Part shown: positions 24,450 through 32,838 of the stretch, piece after piece
How positions within the stretch are numbered: position 1 is the first letter of the stretch
How the letters are laid out: the number at the start of each line of letters is the position of its first letter
Assembly (NCBI RefSeq): GCF_001700515.1
Contig: NZ_MAUD01000040.1
Coordinates: 1 to 40,398, forward strand
Length of the DNA stretch: 40,398 bases
Source of the DNA: Streptomyces lushanensis
GTDB taxonomy: Bacteria; Actinomycetota; Actinomycetes; Streptomycetales; Streptomycetaceae
Direction: 5' to 3'
Translations under genes and position numbers: made by a program
The notes under the pieces: model-generated
What the model saw: only the letters and a program-made list of their open reading frames with translations
Told to the model about the DNA's origin: nothing
Database searches by the model: none

Positions 24450-24851
24450 TCAGGCGCTGATGGCCAGCCGGCGGCGGAGCAGGGCGGCCAGGGCGTCCGC
24501 GAAGCCGACCGGTTCGACCGGCAGGGTCACCGCCGCGTCCGCGCGGCTCCAGGTGGCCAGCCAGGCGTCCTGCGGGCGCCCCATGAGCAGCAGTACGGGC
24601 GGGCAGTTGAAGATCTCGTCCTTGATCTGCCGGCAGACGCCCATTCCGCCCGCGGGCACGGTCTCGCCGTCCAGTACGCAGACGTCGATCCCGCCCCGGT
24701 CGAGCTGTTCCAGCAGGGCGGGCAGAGTCGCGCACTCCAGGAACTCGACGGGCGGTACATCGGCGGCCGGCCGGCGTCCCGCTGCCAGCCGGACCTGCTC
24801 GCGGGTGTTCGCGTCGTCGCTGTAGACCAGCACCGTGGCGGTCGGCTGCAT
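24450..24851 (-). CDS. Stand-alone receiver-like protein with altered switch residues
   Basis: The 133-residue protein folds like a response-regulator receiver: TVLVYSDDANTREQ supplies the acidic pair Asp12-Asp13, and VCVLDGETVPAGG places Asp61 at the phosphorylation position. The region after the fourth strand, VLLLMGRPQD, lacks the usual Ser/Thr, and the fifth strand ends TLPVEP without the conserved Lys. It has no output domain. It is probably a pseudo-receiver or a receiver that is not switched by phosphate in the normal way. It sits opposite in strand between the transpeptidase gene and ctaE, with the ctaE promoter region behind its start. A link to respiration is only positional. Confidence 0.75.
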   Translation of the reverse strand: MQPTATVLVYSDDANTREQVRLAAGRRPAADVPPVEFLECATLPALLEQLDRGGIDVCVLDGETVPAGGMGVCRQIKDEIFNCPPVLLLMGRPQDAWLATWSRADAAVTLPVEPVGFADALAALLRRRLAISA

Positions 24852-25035
24852 TGTTCCTCCGTGACATCAGTGTCTGCGAGGGCTCCAGGGCTCCGTCGCC
24901 CTGGACCGATGCGCGGATGCTACTCCGTCGGGGACCGAGTCAGCACGGGTACGGACGCCCTTCGCCGACCCGTTCGAGCTGGGCACACTCCACGGACACA
25001 CCGAACGGCACCCCCCGGAGTCAGGGCGGGATAAG

Positions 25036-25056
25036 CGACCGACATAATGTCGGTCG
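25036..25056 (+). promoter_or_regulatory. ctaE: 21-bp palindrome spanning the ctaE start codon
   Basis: CGACCGACAT and ATGTCGGTCG are exact inverted arms around a single A at 25046; the ATG start lies in the right arm. CATAAT at 25043-25048 also looks like a -10 element; if it is one, transcription would start near 25055 and translation at the in-frame GTG at 25056 would be leaderless. Otherwise the palindrome is an operator or a hairpin that covers the start. Confidence 0.5.
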
Positions 25057-25667
25057 TGGCGACAGCAACGACAGTAGAAACCGGGCACGCGCACCCGTCG
25101 GTCAACCGGCCGAACCTCACCAGCGTCGGAACCATTATTTGGCTGAGTTCCGAGCTGATGTTCTTCGCGGCCCTCTTCGCGATGTACTTCACCCTGCGAT
25201 CGGTGATGGGCGCGGCGCACTGGAAGGAGATGGCGTCGCACCTGAACATCCCGTTCTCGGCGACGAACACCACCATCCTGGTGCTCTCCTCCCTCACCTG
25301 CCAGCTCGGCGTCTTCGCCGCCGAGCGCGGCGACGTGAAGAAGCTCCGCTCGTGGTTCGTGGTCACCTTCGTGATGGGCGCGATCTTCATCGGCGGTCAG
25401 GTCTTCGAGTACACCGAGCTCCTGAAGAAGGACGGCCTCTCGCTGTCCTCGGATCCGTACGGCTCGGTGTTCTATCTGACGACCGGCTTCCACGGGCTGC
25501 ACGTGACGGGAGGTCTGATCGCGTTCCTGCTGGTTCTGGGCAGGACCTACGCGGCCAAGAGGTTCACCCACGAGCAGGCGACCGCGGCCATCGTCGTGTC
25601 GTATTACTGGCACTTCGTCGATGTGGTCTGGATCGGCCTCTTCGCCACGATCTACTTGATCAAGTAG
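25047..25667 (+). CDS. ctaE: Cytochrome c oxidase subunit III (CtaE)
   Basis: The 206-residue subunit III has five membrane helices, the short form usual in actinobacteria. Family motifs are [42 protein letters not shown] and the C-terminal [15 protein letters not shown]. The ATG at 25047 lies in a palindrome and lacks a clear ribosome binding site; the GTG at 25056 would shorten the protein by three residues. It is the first gene of the ctaE-qcrCAB run, with 71 bases to qcrC. Confidence 0.95.
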   Translation: MSVVATATTVETGHAHPSVNRPNLTSVGTIIWLSSELMFFAALFAMYFTLRSVMGAAHWKEMASHLNIPFSATNTTILVLSSLTCQLGVFAAERGDVKKLRSWFVVTFVMGAIFIGGQVFEYTELLKKDGLSLSSDPYGSVFYLTTGFHGLHVTGGLIAFLLVLGRTYAAKRFTHEQATAAIVVSYYWHFVDVVWIGLFATIYLIK

Positions 25668-25738
25668 CCGGGTCCCGCGCCCGAAGCGCACACAATCCAG
25701 AAACACCGACGCAGAAGATCCTGACACCGGGGTAATCC

Positions 25739-26548
25739 GTGAAAAAGCTCTCCGCACGACGACGCCATCCGCTGGCGGCGGTCGTCGTCCTACTCCTCGC
25801 GCTGGCGGCCACCGGGGGGCTGTACGCCGCGTTCGCGCCCGCGGGCACGGCACAGGCTGACGAGACCGCCCAGTCCCTCGCCATCGAGGAGGGCAAGAAG
25901 CTCTACTCCGTCGGCTGCGCAAGCTGCCACGGAACCGGCGGTCAGGGCAGCAGTGACGGCCCGCCCCTGGTCGGCGTCGGCTCCGCCGCCGTGGACTTCC
26001 AGGTCGGCACCGGCCGTATGCCCGCGCAGCAGCCCGGCGTGCAGGTGCCGAAGAAGAAGGTCATCTACTCGCAGGCCGAGATCGACCAGCTCGCCGCGTA
26101 CATCGCGTCCCTCGGCGCCGGTCCGATCATCCCCACCGAGAACCAGTACGACCCCGCAGGCGCGGACGTCGCCCGAGGCGGCGATCTGTTCCGCACCAAC
26201 TGCACCCAGTGCCACAACTTCACCGGTGAGGGCGGTGCGCTGACGGGCGGCAAGAGCGCGCCGAACCTTGAGGGCGTGAGTCCGAAGCACATCTACGAGG
26301 CCATGCAGACCGGCCCGCAGAACATGCCTTCGTTCCCCGACTCGACGATGCCGGAGGAGCAGAAGAAGGAGATCATCGCGTACATCCAGGCGGTGAACGG
26401 AGAGAAGGCGTCGAGCCCCGGCGGTCTCAAGCTGGGTGGCCTCGGCCCCGTCAGTGAAGGTCTCTTCGGCTGGATCTTCGGTCTGGGTGTTCTGATCGCA
26501 GCCGCCGTCTGGGTCGCGGCCCACACCGCTAAGGCCAAGAAGTCATGA
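25739..26548 (+). CDS. qcrC: Menaquinol-cytochrome c reductase diheme cytochrome c subunit (QcrC)
   Basis: The 269-residue diheme cytochrome passes electrons from the Rieske protein to CuA of CtaC. An N-terminal hydrophobic helix (about 11-32) leads to two c-type heme sites, CASCH at 60-64 and CTQCH at 155-159. A C-terminal membrane helix lies at about 244-262, followed by a Lys-rich end. The start is GTG. The stop overlaps qcrA by ATGA. The two-heme, doubly anchored form replaces soluble cytochrome c in actinobacteria. Confidence 0.96.
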   Translation: MKKLSARRRHPLAAVVVLLLALAATGGLYAAFAPAGTAQADETAQSLAIEEGKKLYSVGCASCHGTGGQGSSDGPPLVGVGSAAVDFQVGTGRMPAQQPGVQVPKKKVIYSQAEIDQLAAYIASLGAGPIIPTENQYDPAGADVARGGDLFRTNCTQCHNFTGEGGALTGGKSAPNLEGVSPKHIYEAMQTGPQNMPSFPDSTMPEEQKKEIIAYIQAVNGEKASSPGGLKLGGLGPVSEGLFGWIFGLGVLIAAAVWVAAHTAKAKKS

Positions 26549-27600
26549 GTAGCCAAGAAGAGTTTCCAGAGAAGAACCTGCCGAGCGAGCAGGGCGACGC
26601 GCACGGCGCGGTGGAGCACACGGACGATCCGTTCGCCGATCCGGGACTGCCGGCCCACCGGCCGCGTATGCAGGACATCGACGAGCGGGCGGCCAGGCGG
26701 TCCGAGCGCACGGTGGCGATGCTGTTCCTGCTGTCGATGCTGGCGACCGTCGCGTTCATCGCCTCGTTCGTGGCGTTCCCGGTCAGCAAGATCGTCTACA
26801 TCTTCCCGCTGGGCCATGTCAGCATCCTGCACTTCTCGCTCGGTGTGACGCTCGGCATCGCCCTGTTCTGCATCGGCGCGGGCGCGGTCCACTGGGCCCG
26901 GACGCTGATGTCGGACGTGGAGACGGCCGACGAACGCCATCCGATCGAGGCCCCGCCCGAGGTCAAGACGAAGGTCCTGGCGGACTTCGCGACCGGCGCG
27001 GCGGAGTCCGGCTTCGGCCGGCGCAAGCTGATCCGCAACACCCTGTTCGGCGCGGTGGCGCTGGTGCCGCTCGCCGGTGTGGTGCTGCTGCGCGATCTCG
27101 GTCCGCTGCCCGAGAAGAAGCTCCGCTCCACGATGTGGGAAAAGGGCAAGCAGCTCATCAACATGAACACCAACCAGCCGCTGCGTCCCGAGGACGTCGT
27201 GGTGGGCTCGCTCACCTTCGCCATGCCGGAGGGCCTGGAGGAGCACAGCGAGGACTTCCAGAAGCAGATCGCCAAGGCGGCCCTGATGATCGTCCGGATC
27301 CAGCCGGACGAGATCAAGGACAAGCGTGAACTCGACTGGTCCCACCAGGGGATCGTGGCGTTCTCCAAGATCTGCACCCATGTCGGCTGCCCGATCAGCC
27401 TGTACGAGCAGCAGACGCACCATGTGCTCTGCCCGTGCCACCAGTCCACCTTCGACCTCTCCGACGGCGCCCGCGTCATCTTCGGCCCGGCCGGTCACCC
27501 CCTTCCGCAGCTGCGGATCGGTGTGAACGCCGAGGGCAACCTCGAGGCGCTCGGCGACTTCGACGAGCCCGTCGGTCCTGCCTTCTGGGAGCGCGGATGA
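26545..27600 (+). CDS. qcrA: Rieske iron-sulfur subunit (QcrA)
   Basis: The 351-residue Rieske protein has three membrane helices at about 57-79, 90-115 and 166-184, as in other actinobacteria, rather than one. The 2Fe-2S ligands are Cys277 and His279 in CTHVGC and Cys296 and His299 in CPCH; Cys282 and Cys298 would form the usual disulfide. ATG overlaps the qcrC stop and the stop overlaps qcrB by ATGA, so all three qcr genes are tightly coupled. Confidence 0.96.
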   Translation: MSSQEEFPEKNLPSEQGDAHGAVEHTDDPFADPGLPAHRPRMQDIDERAARRSERTVAMLFLLSMLATVAFIASFVAFPVSKIVYIFPLGHVSILHFSLGVTLGIALFCIGAGAVHWARTLMSDVETADERHPIEAPPEVKTKVLADFATGAAESGFGRRKLIRNTLFGAVALVPLAGVVLLRDLGPLPEKKLRSTMWEKGKQLINMNTNQPLRPEDVVVGSLTFAMPEGLEEHSEDFQKQIAKAALMIVRIQPDEIKDKRELDWSHQGIVAFSKICTHVGCPISLYEQQTHHVLCPCHQSTFDLSDGARVIFGPAGHPLPQLRIGVNAEGNLEALGDFDEPVGPAFWERG

Positions 27601-29258
27601 GTACCAGCACTGCTTCGGACGACAAGAACCGCAGGGTGCCCGCGGGTGAGCGGGTCGCCGACTGGGCGGACGGCCGGCTGGGGATCTACTCCCTGGCCAA
27701 GGCCAACATGCGGAAGATCTTCCCGGACCACTGGTCCTTCATGCTCGGTGAGATCGCCCTCTACAGCTTCATCATCATCATCCTCACCGGTGTGTATCTG
27801 ACGCTGTTCTTCCACCCGTCGATGAACGAGGTGGTCTACCACGGCAGTTACGTCCCGCTCCAGGGCGTGCGGATGTCGGAGGCGTACGCCTCGACGGTGG
27901 ACATCAGCTTCGACGTCCGCGGCGGTCTGCTGATCCGGCAGATCCACCACTGGGCCGCGCTGATCTTCCTCGCGGCCATGCTGGTGCACATGATGCGCGT
28001 CTTCTTCACGGGTGCGTTCCGCAAGCCGCGTGAGGTCAACTGGCTGTTCGGCTTCCTGCTGTTCGTGCTGGGCATGTTCACCGGCTTCACCGGCTACTCG
28101 CTCCCGGACGACCTGCTCTCCGGTACCGGTGTCCGCTTCATGCAGGGCGCGATCCTGTCGGTGCCGGTCGTCGGAACGTACCTCTCGATGTTCCTGTTCG
28201 GCGGGGAGTTCCCCGGCGGCGACTTCGTGGCCCGGTTCTACTCGGTCCACATCCTGCTGCTGCCCGGCATCATGCTGGGACTGGTCGTGGCCCATCTGAT
28301 CCTGGTCTTCTACCACAAGCACACCCAGTTCGCGGGCCCCGGCCGTACGAACAGGAATGTCGTCGGCATGCCGCTGCTGCCGGTCTACATGGCCAAGGCC
28401 GGAGGCTTCTTCTTCCTGGTCTTCGGGCTCATCACGATCGTCTCCGCCATCGCCACGATCAACCCGATCTGGGCGCTCGGGCCCTACCGCCCGGACCAGG
28501 TGTCCACCGGAGCCCAGCCTGACTGGTACATGGGCTTCTCCGAGGGTCTCATCCGTGTCATGCCCGGCTGGGAGATCAACTTCCTGGGACACACCCTGGT
28601 ACTGGGTGTCTTCATCCCCCTGGTGATCTTCCCGCTGGTGCTGGTCGCGATCGCGGTCTATCCGTTCATCGAGGGCTGGGTCACCCGGGACAACCGCGAG
28701 CACCACATCCTGGACCGCCCGCGCAACGCGCCGACCCGTACGGCGTTCGGTGTGGCCTGGCTGACGTGGTACTTCATCCTGCTCGTCGGCGGCGGGAACG
28801 ACCTGTGGGCGACGCACTTCCATCTGTCGATCAACGCGATCACCTGGTTCGTGCGGGTCTTCTTCTTCGTCGGACCGGTCATCGCCTTCGTCGTCACCAA
28901 GCGGATCTGCCTGGGTCTCCAGCGGCGCGACGCCGAGAAGGTGCTGCACGGACGCGAGTCCGGTGTCATCAAGCGGCTGCCTCACGGTGAGTTCATCGAG
29001 GTGCACACCCCGCTGGACCAGGCCGACCTGCACAGGCTGACCGCCCACGATCAGCACAAGCCGGCCGATCTCGGCCCGGCGGTGGACGAGAACGGCGTAC
29101 GGCGCAATGTCGGTCCGGCCGAGAAGCTCCGCGTCAAGCTGAGCAAGGGCTACTACGGCGAGGGCAGCCAGATCCCCAAGCCGACGGCCGAGGAGTACAA
29201 CGAGATCGCCGCCGCGCACGGCCATGGCCACGAGGAGATCACCAGCGGCAAGCACTGA
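27597..29258 (+). CDS. qcrB: Cytochrome b subunit of menaquinol reductase (QcrB)
   Basis: The 553-residue cytochrome b holds hemes bL and bH. Probable ligands are His117 and His131 on one helix and His218 and His233 on another, with the right spacing. The quinol-site loop has PDWY, the actinobacterial form of PEWY. About eight helices occupy 50-450, followed by a soluble tail of about 110 residues with His-rich HGHGH near the end. ATG overlaps the qcrA stop. This is the family targeted by Q203 (telacebec) in mycobacteria. A hairpin follows within 20 bases. Confidence 0.96.
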   Translation: MSTSTASDDKNRRVPAGERVADWADGRLGIYSLAKANMRKIFPDHWSFMLGEIALYSFIIIILTGVYLTLFFHPSMNEVVYHGSYVPLQGVRMSEAYASTVDISFDVRGGLLIRQIHHWAALIFLAAMLVHMMRVFFTGAFRKPREVNWLFGFLLFVLGMFTGFTGYSLPDDLLSGTGVRFMQGAILSVPVVGTYLSMFLFGGEFPGGDFVARFYSVHILLLPGIMLGLVVAHLILVFYHKHTQFAGPGRTNRNVVGMPLLPVYMAKAGGFFFLVFGLITIVSAIATINPIWALGPYRPDQVSTGAQPDWYMGFSEGLIRVMPGWEINFLGHTLVLGVFIPLVIFPLVLVAIAVYPFIEGWVTRDNREHHILDRPRNAPTRTAFGVAWLTWYFILLVGGGNDLWATHFHLSINAITWFVRVFFFVGPVIAFVVTKRICLGLQRRDAEKVLHGRESGVIKRLPHGEFIEVHTPLDQADLHRLTAHDQHKPADLGPAVDENGVRRNVGPAEKLRVKLSKGYYGEGSQIPKPTAEEYNEIAAAHGHGHEEITSGKH

Positions 29259-29276
29259 TCCACTGTTTCGCCACCA

Positions 29277-29328
29277 CCGAGGGCCCCGGCCCGGTCTCCC
29301 CGCGAGGGACACCGGCCGGGGCCCTCGG
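29277..29328 (+). terminator. Hairpin after qcrB
   Basis: CCGAGGGCCCCGGCC (29277-29291) pairs perfectly with GGCCGGGGCCCTCGG (29314-29328). The 22-base loop can form its own small stem. No T-tract. It marks the likely end of ctaE-qcrCAB. Confidence 0.8.
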
Positions 29329-29445
29329 CGTGCGGCCGTCCGCACTCCGGGCACCCGTCCTGCCGGCCGGGCGGACGCCGATAGGCTTTGCGGTGTGGGC
29401 CTTGTACGGTCCACGCACCCGTCCCAGGACCCACCAGGAGCGAGC

Positions 29446-30519
29446 ATGAGCGCTGTGACCCCCGTCGGAGGCGACACCGTGGCGGACCGCACCTGGCCGG
29501 GCGTGCTGAATCCGCTGCTGCGCGGCGAGGATCTGAGCACCGAGGACACGGCGTGGGCCATGGACCGCATCATGAGCGGCGAGGCCACCGACGCGCAGAT
29601 CGCCGGGTTCGCGGTCGCCCTGCGGGCGAAGGGCGAGACGGTCGAGGAGGTCTCGGGTCTGGTACGCGCCATGTACGCGCACGCCAACACCATCGAGGTG
29701 CCGGGCCGTACGGTCGACATCGTCGGCACGGGCGGCGATCTCGCCAAGACCGTCAACATCTCCACCATGGCGGCGATCGTCGTGGCGGGCACCGGAGCGA
29801 AGGTCGTCAAGCACGGCAACCGCGCCGCCTCCTCGGCGAGCGGCGCCTCGGACGTACTGGAGAAGCTCGGCGTCAACCTGGAGCTGACCCCCCAGCGGGT
29901 GGTCGAGGTCGCCGAGGAAGCAGGCATCACCTTCTGCTTCGCGGTGAAGTTCCATCCGGCGCTGCGGTACGCGGCCAAGGCCCGCAAGGAACTCGGCGCC
30001 CAGACCACCTTCAACGTCCTCGGACCGCTCACCAACCCGGCGCGGGTCAGGGCCCAGGCGGTGGGGGTGGCGGACGTACGGATGGCGCCGATCGTCGCGG
30101 GTGTGCTCGCCGAACGCGGAAACTCCTCCCTGGTCTTCCGCGGTGACGACGGCCTGGACGAGCTGACCACCACGGCGACGTCCCGGGTGTGGGTGGTACG
30201 GGACGGCAAGGTCACCGAGGAGGCGTTCGACCCGCGGGACGTGGGCCTGGACCTGGTCCCGATCGAGGCGCTGCGGGGCGCGGACGCGTCGTACAACGCG
30301 GATGTCGCCCGCCGCCTCCTGTCCGGCGAGACGGGCCCCGTCCGCGACGCGGTCCTGCTGAACGCGGCGGCGGCGCTGGTGGCTCTGGACCCGACGGGGG
30401 ACGCTCTGGCGGTGCAGCTGGGGGCGGGCCTCGCGAGGGCGGCGGAGTCGATCGACTCGGGCGAGGCGGGGCGGACGCTGGACCGCTGGGTGACAGCGAG
30501 CCACCGGCCCCCCGCGTAG
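29446..30519 (+). CDS. trpD: Anthranilate phosphoribosyltransferase (TrpD)
   Basis: The 357-residue enzyme transfers phosphoribose from PRPP to anthranilate, the second step of tryptophan synthesis. The PRPP-binding motif GTGGD is at 94-98, then [13 protein letters not shown] from 122 and, further on, VLGPLTNPA and GDDGLDEL for metal and substrate binding. The ATG follows CAGGAG. It stands alone with no other trp gene in the window. TAGGCT at 29383-29388 is a weak -10 candidate; I found no Trp-rich leader peptide upstream. Confidence 0.96.
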   Translation: MSAVTPVGGDTVADRTWPGVLNPLLRGEDLSTEDTAWAMDRIMSGEATDAQIAGFAVALRAKGETVEEVSGLVRAMYAHANTIEVPGRTVDIVGTGGDLAKTVNISTMAAIVVAGTGAKVVKHGNRAASSASGASDVLEKLGVNLELTPQRVVEVAEEAGITFCFAVKFHPALRYAAKARKELGAQTTFNVLGPLTNPARVRAQAVGVADVRMAPIVAGVLAERGNSSLVFRGDDGLDELTTTATSRVWVVRDGKVTEEAFDPRDVGLDLVPIEALRGADASYNADVARRLLSGETGPVRDAVLLNAAAALVALDPTGDALAVQLGAGLARAAESIDSGEAGRTLDRWVTASHRPPA

Positions 30520-30570
30520 GGCCTCCGGCCGGCCGGGGGGCGGTTCGCGCCCGGCGGCGCGGGGCGGTGT

Positions 30571-30598
30571 GCGCCTGCGGCGCCGGGGCCGCAGGCGC
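30571..30598 (+). terminator. Hairpin after trpD
   Basis: GCGCCTGCGGC (30571-30581) pairs perfectly with GCCGCAGGCGC (30588-30598) over six bases. A 12-base palindrome GCCTCCGGAGGC follows at 30621-30632. No T-tract. Confidence 0.6.
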
Positions 30599-30658
30599 GC
30601 GGTGGGTGCCGGGTGCCTGGGCCTCCGGAGGCGCGTGTCCGGTGCCGGGCACCTGTCC

Positions 30659-30770
30659 AGCCCGTCCGGCGTTTGAGGACGGAACGGCCGACCCCGGCAC
30701 CGGGTTCCTGTTCGACAGGGGGGCGGCTCCTTGCCGCGTATTGAGCCCGTCCGGCGATTGAGGACGGAAC
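30659..30770. repeat. 27-bp dispersed-type repeat, two direct copies
   Basis: Copies at 30659-30685 and 30744-30770 share AGCCCGTCCGGCG, then T or A, then TTGAGGACGGAAC: one mismatch in 27. I recall closely similar elements scattered through intergenic regions of many Streptomyces genomes. They occupy the trpD-riboswitch gap. Confidence 0.8.
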
Positions 30771-30845
30771 AGGCCGTAGCCCCGGTGTCCCATATCGCGG
30801 ACACCCGTTGGGGCGCGCCGTGCGCTCTGCCATACTCTCTGATCA

Positions 30846-30963
30846 GGTCATGAGCGACAGCGATTACGGCCCCGGCTCGCTGTCCGGCAACCCTCCGTCC
30901 GTGGCGGGGTGCCCCGGGTGAAGACCAGGCCGTGGGCAGCGAGGTCCGCGGCAAGCGCGGACC
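30846..30963 (+). promoter_or_regulatory. SAM-IV riboswitch (S-adenosylmethionine sensing)
   Basis: The sequence follows the actinobacterial SAM-IV consensus as I remember it. GGTC (30846-30849) pairs with GACC (30923-30926) as P1; GACAGCG (30856-30862) pairs with CGCTGTC (30878-30884) as P2; the conserved core GGCAACCCTCC and GGGGTGCCCCGGGTGA (30906-30921) follow; the distal stem is GGTCCGCG (30943-30950) with CGCGGACC (30956-30963). A possible switch lies just after it: GGACCCC can re-pair with GGGGTCC (30974-30980), and CCCTTG (30963-30968) can cover CAAGGG (30989-30994), the ribosome binding site of a tiny reading frame. Confidence 0.92.
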
Positions 30964-31003
30964 CCTTGCACCTTGGGGTCCTGGTCCTCAAGGGAGCAGT
31001 CTC

Positions 31004-31024
31004 GTGAGCAAGCGAATGCGTTAG
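31004..31024 (+). CDS. Possible six-codon leader ORF behind the riboswitch
   Basis: GTG at 31004 opens a frame encoding MSKRMR and stops at TAG (31022-31024). AAGGGAG at 30990-30996 lies seven bases before it, a better ribosome binding site than many real genes here have. The riboswitch's 3' flank can pair with this site. It may be a leader peptide whose translation is what the riboswitch controls, or merely a chance frame. It ends 140 bases before the main gene. Confidence 0.4.
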   Translation: MSKRMR

Positions 31025-31164
31025 GGCTGTCGAGCCCCTCTTCGGTACACCTCCGCACGGTGATCTCCGTGCGCCGAGGCATTCCCCGTCACCGCCGTGC
31101 CTCCGTCGCGCCGCCGTGCGGGTTTCTGAAGCCGTTCCGACTTGTCCCGCCGGGAGATATCGCC

Positions 31165-32535
31165 ATGTCCGCATACCTGAACGCCACCGCCACCGTCGAG
31201 CCCCTGCCCGTGCTCGGGCGGGATGTCACCGTGCCGCTCGTCACCGGCGGTGAGGTCACCTACGCCGCGCTCGACTACGCGGCCAGCGCGCCCGCCCTCC
31301 AGCGGGTGTGGGACGACGTCGCCGCCTACGCGCCGTACTACGGCAGTGTCCACCGCGGGGCCGGTTATCTCTCGCAGCTCTCCACCGATCTCTTCGAGAA
31401 CAGCCGCCGCACGGTCGCGGAGTTTCTCGGCTGCCGCACCGACGACCAGGTCGTCTTCACCCGCTCGACCACGGACTCGCTGAATCTGCTCGCGGCGGTG
31501 CTCCCGGCCGGCTGCCAGGTGTTCGTCTTCGAGACCGAGCACCATGCCTCGCTGCTGCCCTGGCGCGAGGCCCGGGTCAGCTATCTGAACGCGCCCCGCA
31601 CCCCGGCCGAGGCCGTGGCCACCCTGGAGCGGGCGCTCGCGGAGCGTGATCCCGAGGGTCCGGCGCTGGTCTGTGTGACCGGCGCCTCCAATGTGACCGG
31701 TGAGCTGTGGCCCGTACGGGAGCTGGCCGCCGCCGCGCACGCGCACGGCGCCCGGATCGTGCTCGACGCCGCGCAGCTCGCCCCGCACCACCCCGTGGAC
31801 ATCGCCGCGCTGGACGTCGACTGGGTCGCCTTCTCCGGGCACAAGCTGTACGCGCCCTTCGGCTCCGGAGTGCTCGCGGGCCGCGCCGACTGGCTCCAGG
31901 AAGCGGAGCCGTATCTCGCGGGCGGCGGCGCCAGCCGCGCGGTGGCCCGCCGGAGCGACGGCGGCGTCGAGGTCGTGTGGCACAGCACCGCCGCCCGGCA
32001 CGAGGCCGGTTCGCCCAATGTCATCGGCGTGTACGCCATCGCCGCGGCCTGCCGGGCGCTCACCGAAGCGGGCTTCGACACCCTCGTCGACCGTGAGCGG
32101 CGGCTGGTCGCCCGGGTGCGCGCGGGTCTCGCCGAGGTGCCCGAGGTCAAGGTCCTCTCGCTGTTCGGCGACGAGGCGCCGCGCGTCGGTGTCCTGTCCT
32201 TCGTGGTCGAGGGATGGAACAGCTCGCACTTCGCCGCCGCGCTCTCCGCGGAGTACGGCATCGGCGTACGGGACGGTCTCTTCTGCGCCCATCCGCTGGT
32301 GCGGACCCTGCTGGGCACCGACCCGCAGGATCCGGGCGAGTGCGGCGCTCCGGAGGCCGAGCCCGGCGAGCGCTCCCTGAACGCGATACGCGTCAGTTTC
32401 GGCGCCGGCACCCCGGACGAGCACGTGGACCGGTTCGTCCGTGCCGTACGGGAGCTGGTGAGTGAGGGAGCGCGCTGGAACTACCGCACGGAGGACGGCC
32501 GTTGCGTCCCGGACCGGGACGGCGCCACGGCCTGA
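31165..32535 (+). CDS. Class-V PLP-dependent enzyme (cysteine desulfurase/selenocysteine lyase-like) under SAM-IV control
   Basis: The 456-residue fold-type I enzyme has LDYAASAPALQRV near the N-terminus, EHHAS for the cofactor histidine, VLDAAQLAPH for the PLP aspartate and FSGHKLYAPFGSG with the PLP lysine Lys227. GLFCAHPL places Cys374 where a desulfurase needs its catalytic cysteine. The SAM-IV riboswitch upstream implies expression when S-adenosylmethionine is low, so a role in sulfur or methionine metabolism fits, but the substrate is not established. The ATG follows GGGAG. The upstream frame stays open, so a longer N-terminus from a GTG at 31060 cannot be fully excluded. It is convergent with the next gene, only 21 bases away. 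Confidence 0.88.
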   Translation: MSAYLNATATVEPLPVLGRDVTVPLVTGGEVTYAALDYAASAPALQRVWDDVAAYAPYYGSVHRGAGYLSQLSTDLFENSRRTVAEFLGCRTDDQVVFTRSTTDSLNLLAAVLPAGCQVFVFETEHHASLLPWREARVSYLNAPRTPAEAVATLERALAERDPEGPALVCVTGASNVTGELWPVRELAAAAHAHGARIVLDAAQLAPHHPVDIAALDVDWVAFSGHKLYAPFGSGVLAGRADWLQEAEPYLAGGGASRAVARRSDGGVEVVWHSTAARHEAGSPNVIGVYAIAAACRALTEAGFDTLVDRERRLVARVRAGLAEVPEVKVLSLFGDEAPRVGVLSFVVEGWNSSHFAAALSAEYGIGVRDGLFCAHPLVRTLLGTDPQDPGECGAPEAEPGERSLNAIRVSFGAGTPDEHVDRFVRAVRELVSEGARWNYRTEDGRCVPDRDGATA

Positions 32536-32556
32536 CGCACCTGACCGGAGGCGGCC

Positions 32557-32838
32557 TTACGCGTCGAGCCCGATGGCGAAGGCCGCTTCGAGGTCGTGCT
32601 GCGAGTACGTACGGAACGCCACATGCGTGTCCGTGGCCTCCACGCCCTCGATCTTGCTGATCCGGCCGGGGATCACATCCGCCAGATCGTCGTGCCTGGC
32701 CACCCGCACCATGGCGATCAGGTCGTACGTACCGGTCACCGAGAAGACCTCGCTGACGCTGTCCAGCGCGGCGATCGACTCCGCGATCTCGGGGATCCGG
32801 TCCACGCTGGTCTTGATGAGCACGATCGCGGTGATCAC
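32557..32838 (-). CDS. Stand-alone Lrp/AsnC ligand-binding (RAM) domain protein
   Basis: The 93-residue protein consists of the Lrp/AsnC effector domain alone: ITAIVLIKTSVDRIPEIAE, VFSVTGTYDLIAMVRV and DLADVIPGRISKIEGVEATDTHV. There is no helix-turn-helix. Such domains form dimers and larger rings and bind amino acids, so it may act as a co-regulator of full-length Lrp proteins or as an amino-acid sensor. The GTG start overlaps the rhomboid stop by GTGA, so the two are translated together. Confidence 0.88.
   Translation of the reverse strand: MITAIVLIKTSVDRIPEIAESIAALDSVSEVFSVTGTYDLIAMVRVARHDDLADVIPGRISKIEGVEATDTHVAFRTYSQHDLEAAFAIGLDA

Noticed and set aside
20810..29258. Whole cta-qcr region as a single operon
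   Set aside because: Perfect 16-bp hairpins after ctaF and after the transpeptidase, an opposite-strand gene at 24450-24851 and a separate promoter-like palindrome at ctaE argue for at least three transcripts.
29259..29445. Trp attenuator leader before trpD
   Set aside because: No short frame with consecutive Trp codons and no alternative hairpins with a T-tract were found.
27495..30833. Minus-strand open frame of more than 1100 codons across qcrA/qcrB/trpD
   Set aside because: It spans three well-defined genes on the other strand and two intergenic hairpins, and has low-complexity composition.
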